Assembly (NCBI GenBank): GCA_964020155.1
Contig: OZ026560.1
Span: forward strand, 3,140,259-3,204,258
Direction of reading: 5' to 3'
DNA: 64,000 nt
From: Chondrilla cf. caribensis
Lineage: Eukaryota > Porifera > Demospongiae > Chondrillida > Chondrillidae
Position numbers and translations under genes: made by a program. Positions 24,619 to 37,096 of the stretch are shown one piece after another. How positions within the stretch are numbered: the stretch's first letter is position 1; each line of letters starts with the position of its first letter. The notes beneath the pieces are model-generated. The model had not been told where the DNA came from. It was given only the letters and a program-made list of their open reading frames with translations, and made no database searches.

Positions 24619-27480
24619 CTGTCGTCACAGAACCTATACTCAGGGCAATGGAATGCACGCAGTCTCAAAAACAAAATGAACTATTTTCAAACTCTAATAT
24701 ATAGTAGATCATTTGATATCTTTGCAGTAACAGAAACCTGGCTTGATGATCGCATCCAGGATAAAGAAATCTTACCAACAGGGTATTCAATATTTCGAAG
24801 GGATAGGAACTCCCATGGTGGAGGTATTCTCATAGCAATAACCGAAAAAATTCCGTCTAGTGTTCATTATATCTCAAACTCAGCGGAAATCCTAATTGTC
24901 AAGCTCGAATTGGTCCATACAATATTTATATGCTGTGTTTACTCACCCCCTTCTTCTCCCGACTCACATTATACAGAAATAATTAACGTTCTCCATCAGC
25001 TGCCACCAGATATACAGACTATCGTTGTAGGTGACCTAAACTCACCTGATATTGACTGGAAACTACTGACAGCACATTCATCCTCCCACTCGCTATTGTG
25101 TGATGCTATGTTTCAGCTAAATTTAATGCAGCTAATCACAGAACCAACCCATATTCATGGTAACATCCTGGACATTGTAATCACAAATCAACCAGACAAA
25201 ATCTTCAACATTGTAGTCAGCAAACAGAATCAATCCCCATCTGATCACCATCCTATCTCATTTGTAATTATAGCCCCTAAATCGAGGTCTCATTACACCA
25301 GATGTACCAAGCGTCTAGTATACAACTATTCTCAAGCCGACTTGGAAGGGATACAAAACCATATACTTAATGCAGACATTAAACTCCCATTGCACAGCAC
25401 CAATTCCTCTTGGATCAAATTGTCAACTGTTATACATTTAGCCTGCAATAAACACATCCCTCTCAAATCCACTTCACAAAACTCTTCTCCAAAATGGTTT
25501 ACACCAGAAATCAAACATCAACTAAATCAGATTCACTCCGTTAAACGCAAAGTCAAACAGAATCCCACTCAACACAGGCAACACAAATTAGACACTTTAC
25601 AGAGTAATCTGCAACAGCTGATGTCAACCGCTAAGGCTCACTATGAATCTAATCTAATCGCATCCTATTTCTCACAACCCAATAAGCTTATTCAACATCT
25701 CAAAGGTCCTACAAACAAAAGCATCCCACTAGTGATCACCGATGAATCCTCCGCATACTCCACTCCCATCGACAAAGCTCAAGCTTTTAACAATTACTTT
25801 CATTCCGTCTTCACTAAGAGTGACTACGTCCTTCCACACACAGACAACCTTCCTCAACCCACCCAACAGCTCCACACAATTCAAATTAGCCCCAATGATG
25901 TCAGTGAAGCACTAAACAACCTTGACCCCACTAAAGCCCCTGGACATGACAACATTAGTGCTGTAATTCTAAAATCATTATCCTCTACCCTCACTCTACC
26001 TATCACCACATTATTTCAACAAAGCATTCAATCCTGTTCAATTCCCGATGACTGGAAAATTCACAAGATCAGACCAGTACCAAAATGTGGAGATCCTAGT
26101 AAGGTTTATAACTATCGCCCTATCTCGCTCCTCACAATCATATCTAAGCTACTTGAATCTATAATTTACCAGAAAATCATCCCATTTGCCAGCTTATTTA
26201 TCTCCCATAATCAATATGGATTTATGAAGAATCGTTCATGCCTCAAACAGCTTCTAGAGACCTACTCTGATATTTTTAACTCAATTGAAAATGGCCATTT
26301 TGTGGATGTAATTTACCTAGACTTTAGGAAAGCATTTGACACCGTTCCCCATGATGAACTATTGTTCAAGTTATGGATGATTGGAATAACCGGACCCCTT
26401 TGGCTATGGTTTAAAAATTACTTGAGCTACCGTACTCACTACGTAGAAGTGGATGGAGCAAGTTCCAATCATCTCCCAGTTCTCTCTGGGGTTCCTCAGG
26501 GCAGCATTCTAGGTCCCCTTCTATTCCTAATCTACATTAATGATCTTCCAAATTCAATAACCAGCTCCTCCACTTACCTATTTGCAGACGACACTAAGCT
26601 CATTCAATCAATCTCCAAATTCTCAGCTTCACACTTACAGACAGACATTGATGCAACTCTCATGTGGTGCCAACAGTGGAAACTGAATCTTAATATCTCC
26701 AAATGTGCCTGCATACGATTCAGTCTTAGAAGAACAAGTGCTCCATCTTACCATATGCAAAACCATGAACTCTTACCAACCTCACACCACAAAGATCTAG
26801 GAATCATCACTTCCTATGATCTTTCATGGGATGCCCACTATAAAGATATATGCTCTAAAGCATACTGTACCCTCAACCTAATCAAAAGGTCAATCGCAGG
26901 TGACTCATCCGTGCATGTAAGAAAAGCACTGTACATATGTTTAGTAAGATCGAAAATATCTTACTGCTCACAATTGTGGAGACCTAATCTGATAAAAGAC
27001 ATAGAATCAATCGAGAAAGTCCAACGCAGAGCCACTAAATTCATCCTAAGTAGTATTTCTTCACAATATGATATTCTTGATTACAAGCAAAGACTCCATC
27101 TACTACAATTATTACCTTTAATGTACTGGTACGAAATACAAGATATCCTTTTTCTCGTTAATTGCCTAAAATCACCTACTGATCATCATCAAATCCTACA
27201 ACATATATCCTTTTCTACATCCACAACTCGGTCAGCTTATGGAGGCAAACTAATGTACAACTATCGAAAGTATACCAAATCACGTCATTTTTATTACAAC
27301 AGAATTGTCCGCTTATGGAATGCTCTCCCAACTATTGATCTATCACTACCCTTGTTATCAATCAAAAAATTTATCTACAATATTTTTTGGCAACACTTCA
27401 CCGTAAATTTTGACTCAGCCAATCCGTGTACCTATCACTTTTTATGTCCATGTTCCAAATGTCATCTCTTAAGATTTTAA
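24619..27480 (+). CDS. LINE ORF2: endonuclease-reverse transcriptase
   Basis: The first ATG is at 24676 (934 aa), but the conserved endonuclease motif starts upstream (GQWNARSLKNKM at 24646-24678), so the frame from 24619 is probably translated. An apurinic-type endonuclease comes first (AVTETWLDD, VVGDLNSPDIDW, SPSDHHPI), then a reverse transcriptase (KAPGHDNIS, YRPISLL, YLDFRKAFDTVPH, SGVPQGSILGPLLFL, FADD at 26581-26592), then a C-terminal CPCSKC. No internal stop, so this copy is young. It nicks and copies at the target in the nucleus. The missing 5' end makes independent mobility doubtful. Confidence 0.92.
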   Translation: MSSQNLYSGQWNARSLKNKMNYFQTLIYSRSFDIFAVTETWLDDRIQDKEILPTGYSIFRRDRNSHGGGILIAITEKIPSSVHYISNSAEILIVKLELVHTIFICCVYSPPSSPDSHYTEIINVLHQLPPDIQTIVVGDLNSPDIDWKLLTAHSSSHSLLCDAMFQLNLMQLITEPTHIHGNILDIVITNQPDKIFNIVVSKQNQSPSDHHPISFVIIAPKSRSHYTRCTKRLVYNYSQADLEGIQNHILNADIKLPLHSTNSSWIKLSTVIHLACNKHIPLKSTSQNSSPKWFTPEIKHQLNQIHSVKRKVKQNPTQHRQHKLDTLQSNLQQLMSTAKAHYESNLIASYFSQPNKLIQHLKGPTNKSIPLVITDESSAYSTPIDKAQAFNNYFHSVFTKSDYVLPHTDNLPQPTQQLHTIQISPNDVSEALNNLDPTKAPGHDNISAVILKSLSSTLTLPITTLFQQSIQSCSIPDDWKIHKIRPVPKCGDPSKVYNYRPISLLTIISKLLESIIYQKIIPFASLFISHNQYGFMKNRSCLKQLLETYSDIFNSIENGHFVDVIYLDFRKAFDTVPHDELLFKLWMIGITGPLWLWFKNYLSYRTHYVEVDGASSNHLPVLSGVPQGSILGPLLFLIYINDLPNSITSSSTYLFADDTKLIQSISKFSASHLQTDIDATLMWCQQWKLNLNISKCACIRFSLRRTSAPSYHMQNHELLPTSHHKDLGIITSYDLSWDAHYKDICSKAYCTLNLIKRSIAGDSSVHVRKALYICLVRSKISYCSQLWRPNLIKDIESIEKVQRRATKFILSSISSQYDILDYKQRLHLLQLLPLMYWYEIQDILFLVNCLKSPTDHHQILQHISFSTSTTRSAYGGKLMYNYRKYTKSRHFYYNRIVRLWNALPTIDLSLPLLSIKKFIYNIFWQHFTVNFDSANPCTYHFLCPCSKCHLLRF

Positions 27481-27907
27481 GATTTAGTTTCGTCAATATC
27501 ACATAATTTATAGAGTACAGTAAAATTCAGTTTGAATATTGTCTTTAGTCCAGTGATTTAATATTTCACATGATTTCTCATTCCAGACTTGATTTCTTGT
27601 ATTTACGAGAGCTCACATCATACATTATACTTTCATGCCTGTTTGGTCACCAACCACCTTTGTTTCATGTAATTCCTGAAGCATACATCATACATTTTGA
27701 TTCCACGCTCTTTTCCACCAATCACCAATCTCAATTATTATACTTAGCTAATACCCTATGTGTACCATTATTCAAGGCTACACTACAGGTTAGTGTTAGT
27801 CCTTCAGTCACTTTACCAATCACCATTATTTTCCGTTCTCATTCGTAGCTCACTAATTCCACATGTGACTGTAAAGTTATTAATAATAATAATAATAATA
27901 ATAATAA

Positions 27908-28421
27908 CTACACACTGGCATATTCTGCTGCTGGAGAACACCCAGCCACTGTTCTCACCTCGTTAGTTCCTCCACTGGCTGAGTAGGTGATTGTACATAC
28001 AGTACCGTCATCCTACACTTGACAAAGAAGAGAAGAGAACGGATAAACTACCTGGTACACGTGTGGAGAAATCGATAAACCTTCCCTGGTGTTGGAGTAT
28101 CTATGGTTTAAGCAGGGTGTAGAGTGTATGGTTTAAACTACAATACGTTACAAAACTAAACAGCTTGAAATCCATAACACGTTTAGGTTATCTCACTCTG
28201 CACCGAAATTATCCATAGCACCACTAGCCGAGTAGAACGAACGAACGAAAGAACGACCAACAAACCATATAACAAACCAACCTACGCGGACCCTGCGCCA
28301 TTTTGCACAGCAGTTGTTAGCAGCTATGAATCTAGTTACGTACAGTACCTGGTTCACGATAGACACCTGTATGGTCACCAAATACCGAGACTGGTATGTA
28401 TGGTTGAACCGTTCATGCAAG
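27908..28421 (+). promoter_or_regulatory. Upstream region of receptor copy B
   Basis: About 500 bp without a gene. Its parts are shared with the upstream regions of C (46985-47345) and D (38420-38800): CTCACCTCGTTAGTTCCTCC, GAATCGATAAACCTTCCC, TACCGAAATTATC and GTTGTTAGCAGCTATGAATC. Conservation in three copies makes it the likely promoter and 5' leader; no TATA box could be fixed. B lacks the roughly 800 bp present in C between the LINE site and this block. Confidence 0.5.
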
Positions 28422-31400
28422 ATGGATGATTTCTTTAAGGCTTGTAAAGAAGGGAACTTGGACGAAGTCGAGACGTTTATCACGAAAGGATGCGATGTGA
28501 ACGGGACAAGTCAAATATTCCTTTCATATGGGAGAACACCGCTGATATGTGCAGCTGGTGAGAGACGATTTGCTGACGTCAGCAAAAAAGATTCTCGTCA
28601 GCGAACAGCACTTCACTATGCTAAGAGGGGTCACTTGAAAGTAGTTGAGGTATTACTTAGTAAGGGTGCAGAAATAAACGTAGAGGATGAGAATCGTTGT
28701 ACTTCTCTAATGTTGGCAGCTGAAAGGGGACACATTGATATTTTATTGTATTTAATCGATCATGATGCTGATGTTAATAAGAAAGATTGTCGTAATCGAA
28801 CCGCACTTCACTATGCTAGTGACTTGAAAGTAGTCAAGGCATTACTTAGTAAGGGTGTAGAAATTGATGTAGAGGATGAGGATTGTTGTACTCCTCTATT
28901 GTTGGCAGCTGAAAGGAGACACTATGATATTTTATTGCATTTAATCGATCATGGTGCTGATGTTCATAAGAAAGATGGCCGTGAGCGAACAGCACTTCAC
29001 TATGCTAGTGAGAGGGGTGACTTGAAAGTAGTTGAAGCATTACTTAGTAAGGGTGCAAAAATTCATGTAGAGGATGGGGATCGTTGTACACTGCTATTTT
29101 TAGCTGTGAAGAATCAAAAGTTTGCCATCATGTGTCACCTCATCAAAGCAGGTGCCAATGTAAAGCGATTAGTAGACGACTTCCCTGGTAGTGGGAAGGG
29201 TGGTTATCTCGGAAGGGACCATCTCTTACATACTCTCTCTTATGCCATTAACAATAATCACATAGCAGAAGCAGGTGTGCTCATTGCCAATGGTGTTGGT
29301 ATTGAAGGAGAACTATACATCAATCCACGCAGGACTGGTGTGCTCATTACCAGGACTGCTCTAACATGGTCTGCTGAGAATGGCCATGATTCATTAGTTA
29401 GGAACCTCATTCTTCAAGGAGTTAACATCGACTACCAGGATGGCAATGGTCGTAGTGCTCTTCATTTTGCTTCTTCTTCTAATCACATCCAGTGTGGTAT
29501 CCTGCTAGTCGAAGCAGGAGCTGACTTGAGACTTGTGGATAGAGATTCGCTTACACCCCTCGATTTGGCTTCCAAAGAGCTCAAAGATGCCATTATCCAG
29601 ACACTGTCGTTCAATACGAAGAAGACCGTCTGTGTTATTGGTAATGCATACAGTGGTAAGAGCACACTTATTGCATCACTGCAGAATGAGAATGCTAAAT
29701 TGTTGAAGAAAGTCCGTCATCGTCTGTTTGGAGTAAAGAACATGAACGTACAGCTGGTATCCAACCAGTATCTCTCAGCAGTAAGCGATACGGAGACACG
29801 GTGTTTCTTGACTTTGCAGGTCAGCACGAATACCACGGTCCTCACGAAATGTTCCTGGAATCCATTTCTAGCAAAAGTAGGTGCACTGTGACCATCATCA
29901 TGGTTGTGAAAGTCACAGAGGAAGAATCCGCTATTTCTCAACAACTCGATCGATGGCTTCATCCTGTGTCTAAAATGGCTACAACCATGAATCCAATTCG
30001 AGTGATTGTCATTGGAAGCCACATGGATAAGGTGAAATCCAAAGTGGAAGCCAAGAGCAAGTTGGAATGCTGCTATCAAAGAGTTCAACGAAGCCTTTGT
30101 GATGCCCCTTTGAAGTTTCACGATGCATGCTACCTGGATTGCCGTCAACCTTACTCTAGTGATATCAGGAAGTTGTGTACATATCTGAATGAGGTCCCAA
30201 TACCTCAATACAAAGCAGTTGAAATGCCCTACAGTATCTGTTGGGTCATCTCTCGTATGAAGACCTCACTGGACAGTGAAGCCATTCGAGTATCAGATTT
30301 CACAAAGTGGATTGAGGAGAACAAGGCCAATCTCCCCACCAATCTCCCACCGTCAGAAGAAGTCTGCAAGGATCTCTCATCCACAGGTCACTTCGTGTAC
30401 CTCCCCAACAAGGAAGACCCGTCCAATGGCTGGCTTGTACTGGACTTCCATCCATACTCCATAAGGTATATGGGACTCTATTCTCCCCTTCAAAGAAAAT
30501 TGTCAACAAATTCGGTCTTCTCAATTGTCAAAAGCTGTCAGTCCTTTTCCCCACACTAGATCAAGAAATGGTTCGCGATGTCTTAACCAGTTTGGAGTTC
30601 TGTATTGATGTGGATCCGTCAATACTTGCAGAAGAAGTCACCCAGCTGACTGAGAGCACAGACGAGGATCACAATCATCTGTTCTTCCCAGCACTGGTAT
30701 CATCCCAGCCTCCTAAGGTCTTCCTGCGCTCTCAACAAGGCTGTCTTGTGCTATCATGGCAGTTGGTAGTGGTCAGAAGGCCCTTCATATCTCCTCGTCT
30801 CCTTCAAACCATCATCCTTCGATTGGCAGCTCATCGTGTTTTCCACCGCAAACGAGATTCCGACACCAGGGAGCATTACTGTAGTGTGTGGTGGAATGGA
30901 ATCTTCTGGCAGTCAAATGAAGATGTGGATGTAGCGGTTCAAATCAGCGACAGCACTGTAGTTGAGTTGATCGGAAGAAGCGAGGTCGGTCCGGAAGTTC
31001 TCTGTTCGTATGTTTCAACCATCGCTGGAGACATCTCTGCCACAATACGTGAACTGTCCCCAACTCTATCAGCTACTGCATACATCATCCACCCAGCCGA
31101 CCCTCAAGTGCTGCTGGAGAATCCCAGATCTCCCTCTCCTCACGAGAAGTTCCCGGTGGACATTATACTGGAGAGTATAAGAAATAACAGGAACACTTGT
31201 CTGTCATGCATAGTAGAGGAGGAAACAGCAACGAGAAAGCCCATTTCTGATTTGTTTTGTGGTTTTGTCCCAAAAGAAGACGCTATTCGACATTTGTCTT
31301 TTGTTGCTGGTGAGTTTGTGTGTTTATGTGTATGTATACATGTGAACTGTGACGTGTGCTATTGTATAGTACTGTGGTATTGTGTGTTGTGTGCTATTTG

Positions 31401-32821
31401 AACATACATACAACTCTACTTTATTCTACAGTGCACTATTTGTTCAGTATTGTCCTCTATCTGTTTGTGCATGTACTGTACATATGTACATGTGTACCAC
31501 TGTATAGTACTATTACATTGTAGTTCTGTCTGTAATTCTTGCACATCCATTGTTCATTGCGAGTGTGTGTTGTTGTACTCTAGCAAGTACTGTACTTCAT
31601 ATTCCATACTTCCAGGTACAACAGCACCTCATCCAACTCAAGTCTTTGACTGTGAAGCATTCATGGACAAGTTCAAGGAAAGATTCCTCCAATCTGTAGA
31701 CTCACATGCCATTGTGTTGAGACTGGAGATAGAGAAGGTGATCTCTGGAAAGCTGTCTCACATTATCAGAAACCAGTACGTTGGTGATGGAAACCAAGAG
31801 TTGTTTCTATACCTTCGAAGACAGGCTGATCCGGGAAGTATCCGTAAACTGTGTGATGTGATGGTGAGAGAAGAAGGCTATGCTATGATGAACAAATTGG
31901 GGAGAGACATCAGAAGAGAATTGGATGTACTCACAGGTATGTATGTACATATTGTCATGTAGCTCAATATGTGTATACCATTTTATTGCAAGTTACATGC
32001 ATTGTGTGCACTTTGTGTGCTGTGTCTGACAATTACATGTAAAAGCACAACAAATGTAATAATATTTGTGTGTTTGTGTTTAATGCATGTAATTTATTAT
32101 GTAAACCAATTGTCTTTTTTTGCTTTTACCAGATTCCAAACTGAACACACCCATGGATCCCCTTAAGACCACAACCACTGAGCCTCTCGAGACCACAACC
32201 ACTGAGACCCTCGAGACCACACCCACTGAGCCTCTCGAGACCACACCCACTGAGCCTCTCGAAACCACACCTACTGAACCTCTCAAAACCACACCTACTG
32301 AGCCTCTCAAAACCACACACACTAATCCCCTCAAGACCACACCTACCGAGCATCTGAAGATGACACCCACTGATCCCCTCCTGACCACATCCACTTTTTC
32401 CGGTCAGACCACACCCATTGAGCCCCTTAAGACCACACCCACTGAGCCTCTCAAGACCACACCCACTGAGCCTCTCAAGACCACACCCACTGAGCCTCTC
32501 AAGACCACACCCACTGACTCCCTCCTGACCACACCCACATTAAATGAGTTAAATCGTCAAGTGATCCCCCATGTTCGTCTTGATTGGCAGTCTGTTGGTC
32601 ATCACTTGGAAGTAGATCCCTTCGTGATGAAGGTCATAGATGATGACTATCATGATGATGTGGAGAAGTGTTGTCGTACCATGTTCACCAGATGGTTGTC
32701 TCATGATGAAGGTACAGGAGGAGCCCCAAGACTCTGGAGAACAGTTCTCAAAGCTCTCAAGAATGCCGGGTACACCAGTGTTGTTGGAGATGTGGAGAAA
32801 ACACTGTTTGAGCATCAATAA
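28422..32821 (+). pseudogene. Ankyrin-Roc-COR-Death receptor copy B, two frameshifts
   Basis: Exons by homology: 28422-31309, 31616-31936, 32133-32821. The start MDDFFKACKEGNLDEV matches copy C. Relative to A and C there is a 4-bp deletion at about 29743 (inside the Roc domain, shortly after the P-loop at 29639) and a 1-bp deletion at about 30444 (COR region), so a full-length product is not possible without correction. Fewer ankyrin doublets than C. The last exon has the longest linker, about 14 TTPTEPLK-type repeats, and an intact Death domain (HVRLDWQSVGHHLEVD). Splice sites equal those of C. A truncated ankyrin-only protein ending near 29891 could still be made. Assembly error is an alternative for the single-base change. 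Confidence 0.88.
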
Positions 32822-32839
32822 CAGTCCCAATGTTCTGTT

Positions 32840-35540
32840 TCATCAATGATCACCTCTACTACACACCCATTGATCCCCTCCCAGACCACATCTGCAGCTT
32901 CCTACTGGACAGCACCCACTAATCTCCACACCATAATAGGGCCACACCCACTGATCTCCTCAAGTCACACTTAGTTATTCCCACTGGACCACACCCACTG
33001 TTCCCTTCAAGGACACACACCTGTGACTGATCTCCTGTCAACCACAGCTTCAACTTCTCACTGGACTGCACCCAATGATCCCCTCCAGACCACACCCACT
33101 GTTCCCTCCCACTACACCTAGTGATTCCTGCTGTACTGCACCCAATGGTTGTTTCTAGAACACACACTGTTTTCCTCCAGACCACACCCACTAATCCCCC
33201 ACAAGACCACACCCACTGTTCCCTTCCAGACCACACCTCTGGGTTCCCTTGTGTTTACACTCTCATCTTGAGAAACACCTCCTGGACTACACCCACTGGA
33301 CCATGCCCACTGGACCACACCCACTGATCCCCTCCAGAACTCACCCAGTGGACAGCAAGGACTGATCCCCTCCAGACCACACCTAGTGATTTGCAATGGT
33401 CCATGCCCACTGGACCACACCCACTGATCACCTCAAGATCTGTGGCTTATCACTGAACTGCACCCAATGATCCCCACAAGACCACACCCACTGTTCCCTT
33501 CCAGACATATCTCACCTAGTGAGTTCCGCTGGACTACAATCAGTGATCATCTCTAGAACACACCCACTGGACCACATCCACTGTTCCCCTCCAGAACACA
33601 CCCACTGGACCACACCCACTGTTCCCCTCCAGAACGCACCCACTGAACCACACCCACTGTTCCCCTCCAGAACGCACCCACTGGACCACACACACTGTTC
33701 CCTTCCAGAACACACCCACTGGACCACACCCACTGTTTCCCTCCAGAACACACCCACTGGACCACACCCACTGTTTCCCTCCTGAACACACCCACTGGAC
33801 CACACCCACTGTTCCCCTCCAGAACACACCCACTGGACCACATCCACTGTTCCCCTCCATAACACACCCACTGGACCACATCCACTGTTCCCCTCCAGAA
33901 CACACCCACTGGACCACATCCACTGTTCCCCTCCAGAACACATCCACTGGACCACATCCACTGTTCCCCTCCAGAACACATCCACTGGACCACATCCACT
34001 GTTCCCCTCCAGAACACATCCACTGGACCACATCCACTGTTCCCCTCCAGAACACATCCACTGGACCACACCCACTGTTCCCCTCCAGAACACACCCACT
34101 GAACCACATCCACTGTTTCCCTCCAGAACACACTGGACCACATCCACTGTTAGCCTCCAGAATATGCGTAGTAATTCCCACAGGACCACACCTACCGATT
34201 TCCTCCGAACACACTGATCCCATCTATCCATATCTGAGGAATCCATTTGAACCAATCCCACCCATCACATCCAATGATACCTTCAAGACCACACCCAAGA
34301 ACACTATCAAGACTACACCCGTTAATGCCCCATGACCACACCCAAGTATACTCTCAAGATCTTAATCACTAATCCCTTCCAGACTACACCCAATGATGCC
34401 ATCATGCACACAGCACCTATCTACTCAAGACCTCACCCAATGATCCCCTGAAGCCTCATCCAATGATGCCATCAAAACTTCAACCAGTGATCCCCTCAAG
34501 ACTGCACCCAATGTTCTCGTCAAGATCGCACCCAAGGATGCCCTCATGACCACACCCAATGACTCAAGACCACACCCAATGTTGCACTCAAGACAACACT
34601 GAGTCCCAACGATCCCCTCAAGACAACACCCAATGATGCCCTCATGACCACTTGATGATGCCTCAAGACCACACCCAGTGATCCCCGCAAGATCACACCC
34701 AATAATGCCCTCAAGACCACACCCAGTGATGCCCTCAAGATCACACCCAGTGATGCCCTCAAGATCACACCCAGTGATGCCCTCAAGACCACACCCAGTG
34801 ATGCCCTCAAGATCACATCCGGTGATCCCTGCAAGACCGCACCCAATGACCCCCTCAAGGTTATTTCCAATGATGCCCTCAAGACCGCACCCAATGACCC
34901 CATCAAGACCTCATCCAATGATCCCCTCAAGTCCACACCCAATGACCCCCTCACAATTACACACACAGCCCCTACCTGCTCAATGCTCTCAAAACCTCCT
35001 CAAGACTGCACCCAATGAAGCTGCCAAGACCATGCCCAATGACCTCTCCCAGTGATGTTCTCAAGACTACACCCAATGATACCCTCAAGACCACACCCAA
35101 TGGTAACCTTAAAACTGCACCCAATGATCCCCTCAAGACCACACCCTTGCAATGATGTCCTTAAGATCACGACCATTGATCCCTTCCAGACTGAATGCAC
35201 CCAATGATGCTTTTAACAGCAAGCCCAATGGTGACATCAGGACCTCACCCAATTATGCCCTCAATACCACACCCAGTGATCCCCTCAAGACCACACCCAA
35301 TGATCTCCTCAAGACCTCACGCAATGATCCCCTCAAGACCACACCCAATGATCCCCTCAAGACCACACCTAATGATCTCAAGACCTCACCCAATGATCCC
35401 CTCAAGACCACACCCAATGATGCCCTCAAGACCACATCCAATTATGCCCTCAAGGCCACACCCAATGATGCCCTCAAGACAGCAACCAATGATCCCCTCA
35501 AGACCACATCCAATGATGCCCACAAAACCACACTCAAAAT
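32840..35540. repeat. Minisatellite block downstream of receptor copy B
   Basis: Up to about 34150 it contains a 38-bp unit (core CCCCTCCAGAACACACCCAC; about 14 copies at 33550-34140). From about 34270 to 35540 it is mainly the 24-bp unit CTCAAGACCACACCCARTGA. The 38-bp period leaves all three minus-strand frames open for 200-250 codons, an effect of the repeat rather than a gene. The block ends at the conserved ATTAAA at 35616. Confidence 0.9.
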
Positions 35541-35832
35541 GTATATGTCCTATTGTTATGTATTGTACATTGTGTTTTTCTATTCTTTTGGTTATTGAGT
35601 CATTAAAAATTATCAATTAAAGTAATTGAATTTATTACGAAGTTGGTATATTTACTGTACATTTTCTTAACTACAGACTAAATACAACAAGTGCTTACAT
35701 CACGTTGAACTAAATACACTAACCTACATATCACCAAAATGGAATACACATGCACACACACATGCAACATTTCACAACAGAAAATACTAAAACGAAGCAC
35801 AGCTGTTTGCAGATTCCTGTTCTTGTAGCAGT

Positions 35833-36026
35833 CTACTTTGACTTTAGGTTCAGTTTAGATAGTCCACCTCTGAACTGTCCCATGATGCATCGAACTACAG
35901 CAGACAAGGGAGTCACAGAACCAGGACTGTCACAGTGAGATCCTACCACAAGAGTTAAAACAACATATACAAGCAGTGTGTATATACACACCTCCACAGC
36001 ACATTACACACACACACATACACATG

Positions 36027-36074
<48 letters not shown>

Positions 36075-36529
36075 CATACACACGCACACACACACACACA
36101 CACACATACACACACACAGAGAGAGACACAGACAGACACACACACACATGCATGCGCACACACACACATACGCACACACAGAGAGAGACACAGACAGACA
36201 CACACACACACGCATGCACACATATGCACAAGAATATTGGGAGGAACCATCTCCCCAAGTGAACTAAACCACGGATCATCAGGACCTAGTCTGGAAGAGG
36301 TTCATATTAACCAATGACCCTCCCCCACCTATGGTCTAGTGTAGCCAGACCCTCACTCATGCCATCATACATTATAAATATGGGTTTGATCAACTTTTGA
36401 CTTTGATATCTAAAAACACAGGAAGACGTTGATATGACAGAACTTACGAATGTCTCAGCAGTTATGACTTCCTTTTCGAGAATAGAAGCTGCAAACTGGA
36501 TGAAGTTGACCTCAGAACCAGGGTGTGGT
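35833..36529 (-). pseudogene. MYDGF fragment behind receptor B (exons 4 and 6)
   Basis: Exon 4 (36529-36448; PHPGSEVNFIQF...ITAETF) and exon 6 (35894-35833; GQFRGGLSKLNLKSK) are kept with their splice sites. Exon 5 is replaced by CA-rich microsatellite (about 36000-36230). Exons 1-3 are missing; where exon 3 should be, a DENN exon stands instead. Confidence 0.85.
36008..36225. repeat. (CA)n compound microsatellite
   Basis: CA/CACG repeats with two copies of a GAGAGAGACACAGACAGACA block. Its His-Thr and Cys-Val frames are not genes. Confidence 0.95.
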
Positions 36530-37096
36530 CTGGACAGAAATGAATACATTCTCATGATTTGTAGACACAATGCATAATACAACAAGTCCAAATCATGCAG
36601 TGGCATACAAAATGAGATTCAAACTACACTTCCACTGTCATTTATGATTTTATGCACCAAAAAGTATTCTTCAATCTGATTGGGCAAACAAAATCTGCAG
36701 TACAGAATTAGGTACATGATGAGACCAGACCCTTTCTTGCAAGGACAAAGTCCCAATTTTCAAATTGGAGGCAGGAATGGGTCTGGGCTATAGAGTTAGA
36801 GTTAGGGCTATATATATGTGAGACTAAGGTTTAATAGGGTCTGGGTACTTTGGGCTAGGGTGGAGTATAGGGGAATTTTGAAACAACTTTCTCGAGCATC
36901 CCCAACACTGAACTATGGACATATGTTTACGTCAGCATTATAGTCCCATAGATGTGTGCTTTGACATTAATTTGAAGATATTTGTCAATATCAACTTTGA
37001 ATTGTCAAAGACACCGATTTGAAGTTATCTAAGCATTGCAAATAACCTCCCTCCACACCCAATCTGCGGCTCACTCCATATAACAAACATACATAC

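Larger units (their letters stand above)
24084..27907 (+). mobile_element. 5'-truncated CR1-like non-LTR retrotransposon (LINE)
   Basis: The related flank upstream of C reads CCACTCCCCAAGTACACACTGG without interruption at 46200-46222; here the LINE lies between CCACTCCCCAA and ACACACTGG. It has an ORF1 remnant, a complete endonuclease-reverse transcriptase ORF2, a 3' untranslated region of about 400 bp, and ends in a (TAA)n tract at 27876-27907. Simple-repeat tails and a C-terminal CPCSKC motif fit the CR1/L2/Jockey group. The 5' end starts inside ORF1, the usual result of incomplete reverse transcription. No clear target duplication is seen. Confidence 0.88.

Noticed and set aside
33512..34261. 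249-codon minus-strand frame (Cys/Gly/Trp-rich) and its neighbours
   Set aside because: It is the translation of the 38-bp minisatellite; the two other minus frames are equally open and there is no start context or domain.
35930..36317. Overlapping His-Thr and Cys-Val frames on both strands
   Set aside because: Direct translations of (CA)n microsatellite; the same holds at 39418-39717 and 40271-40730.
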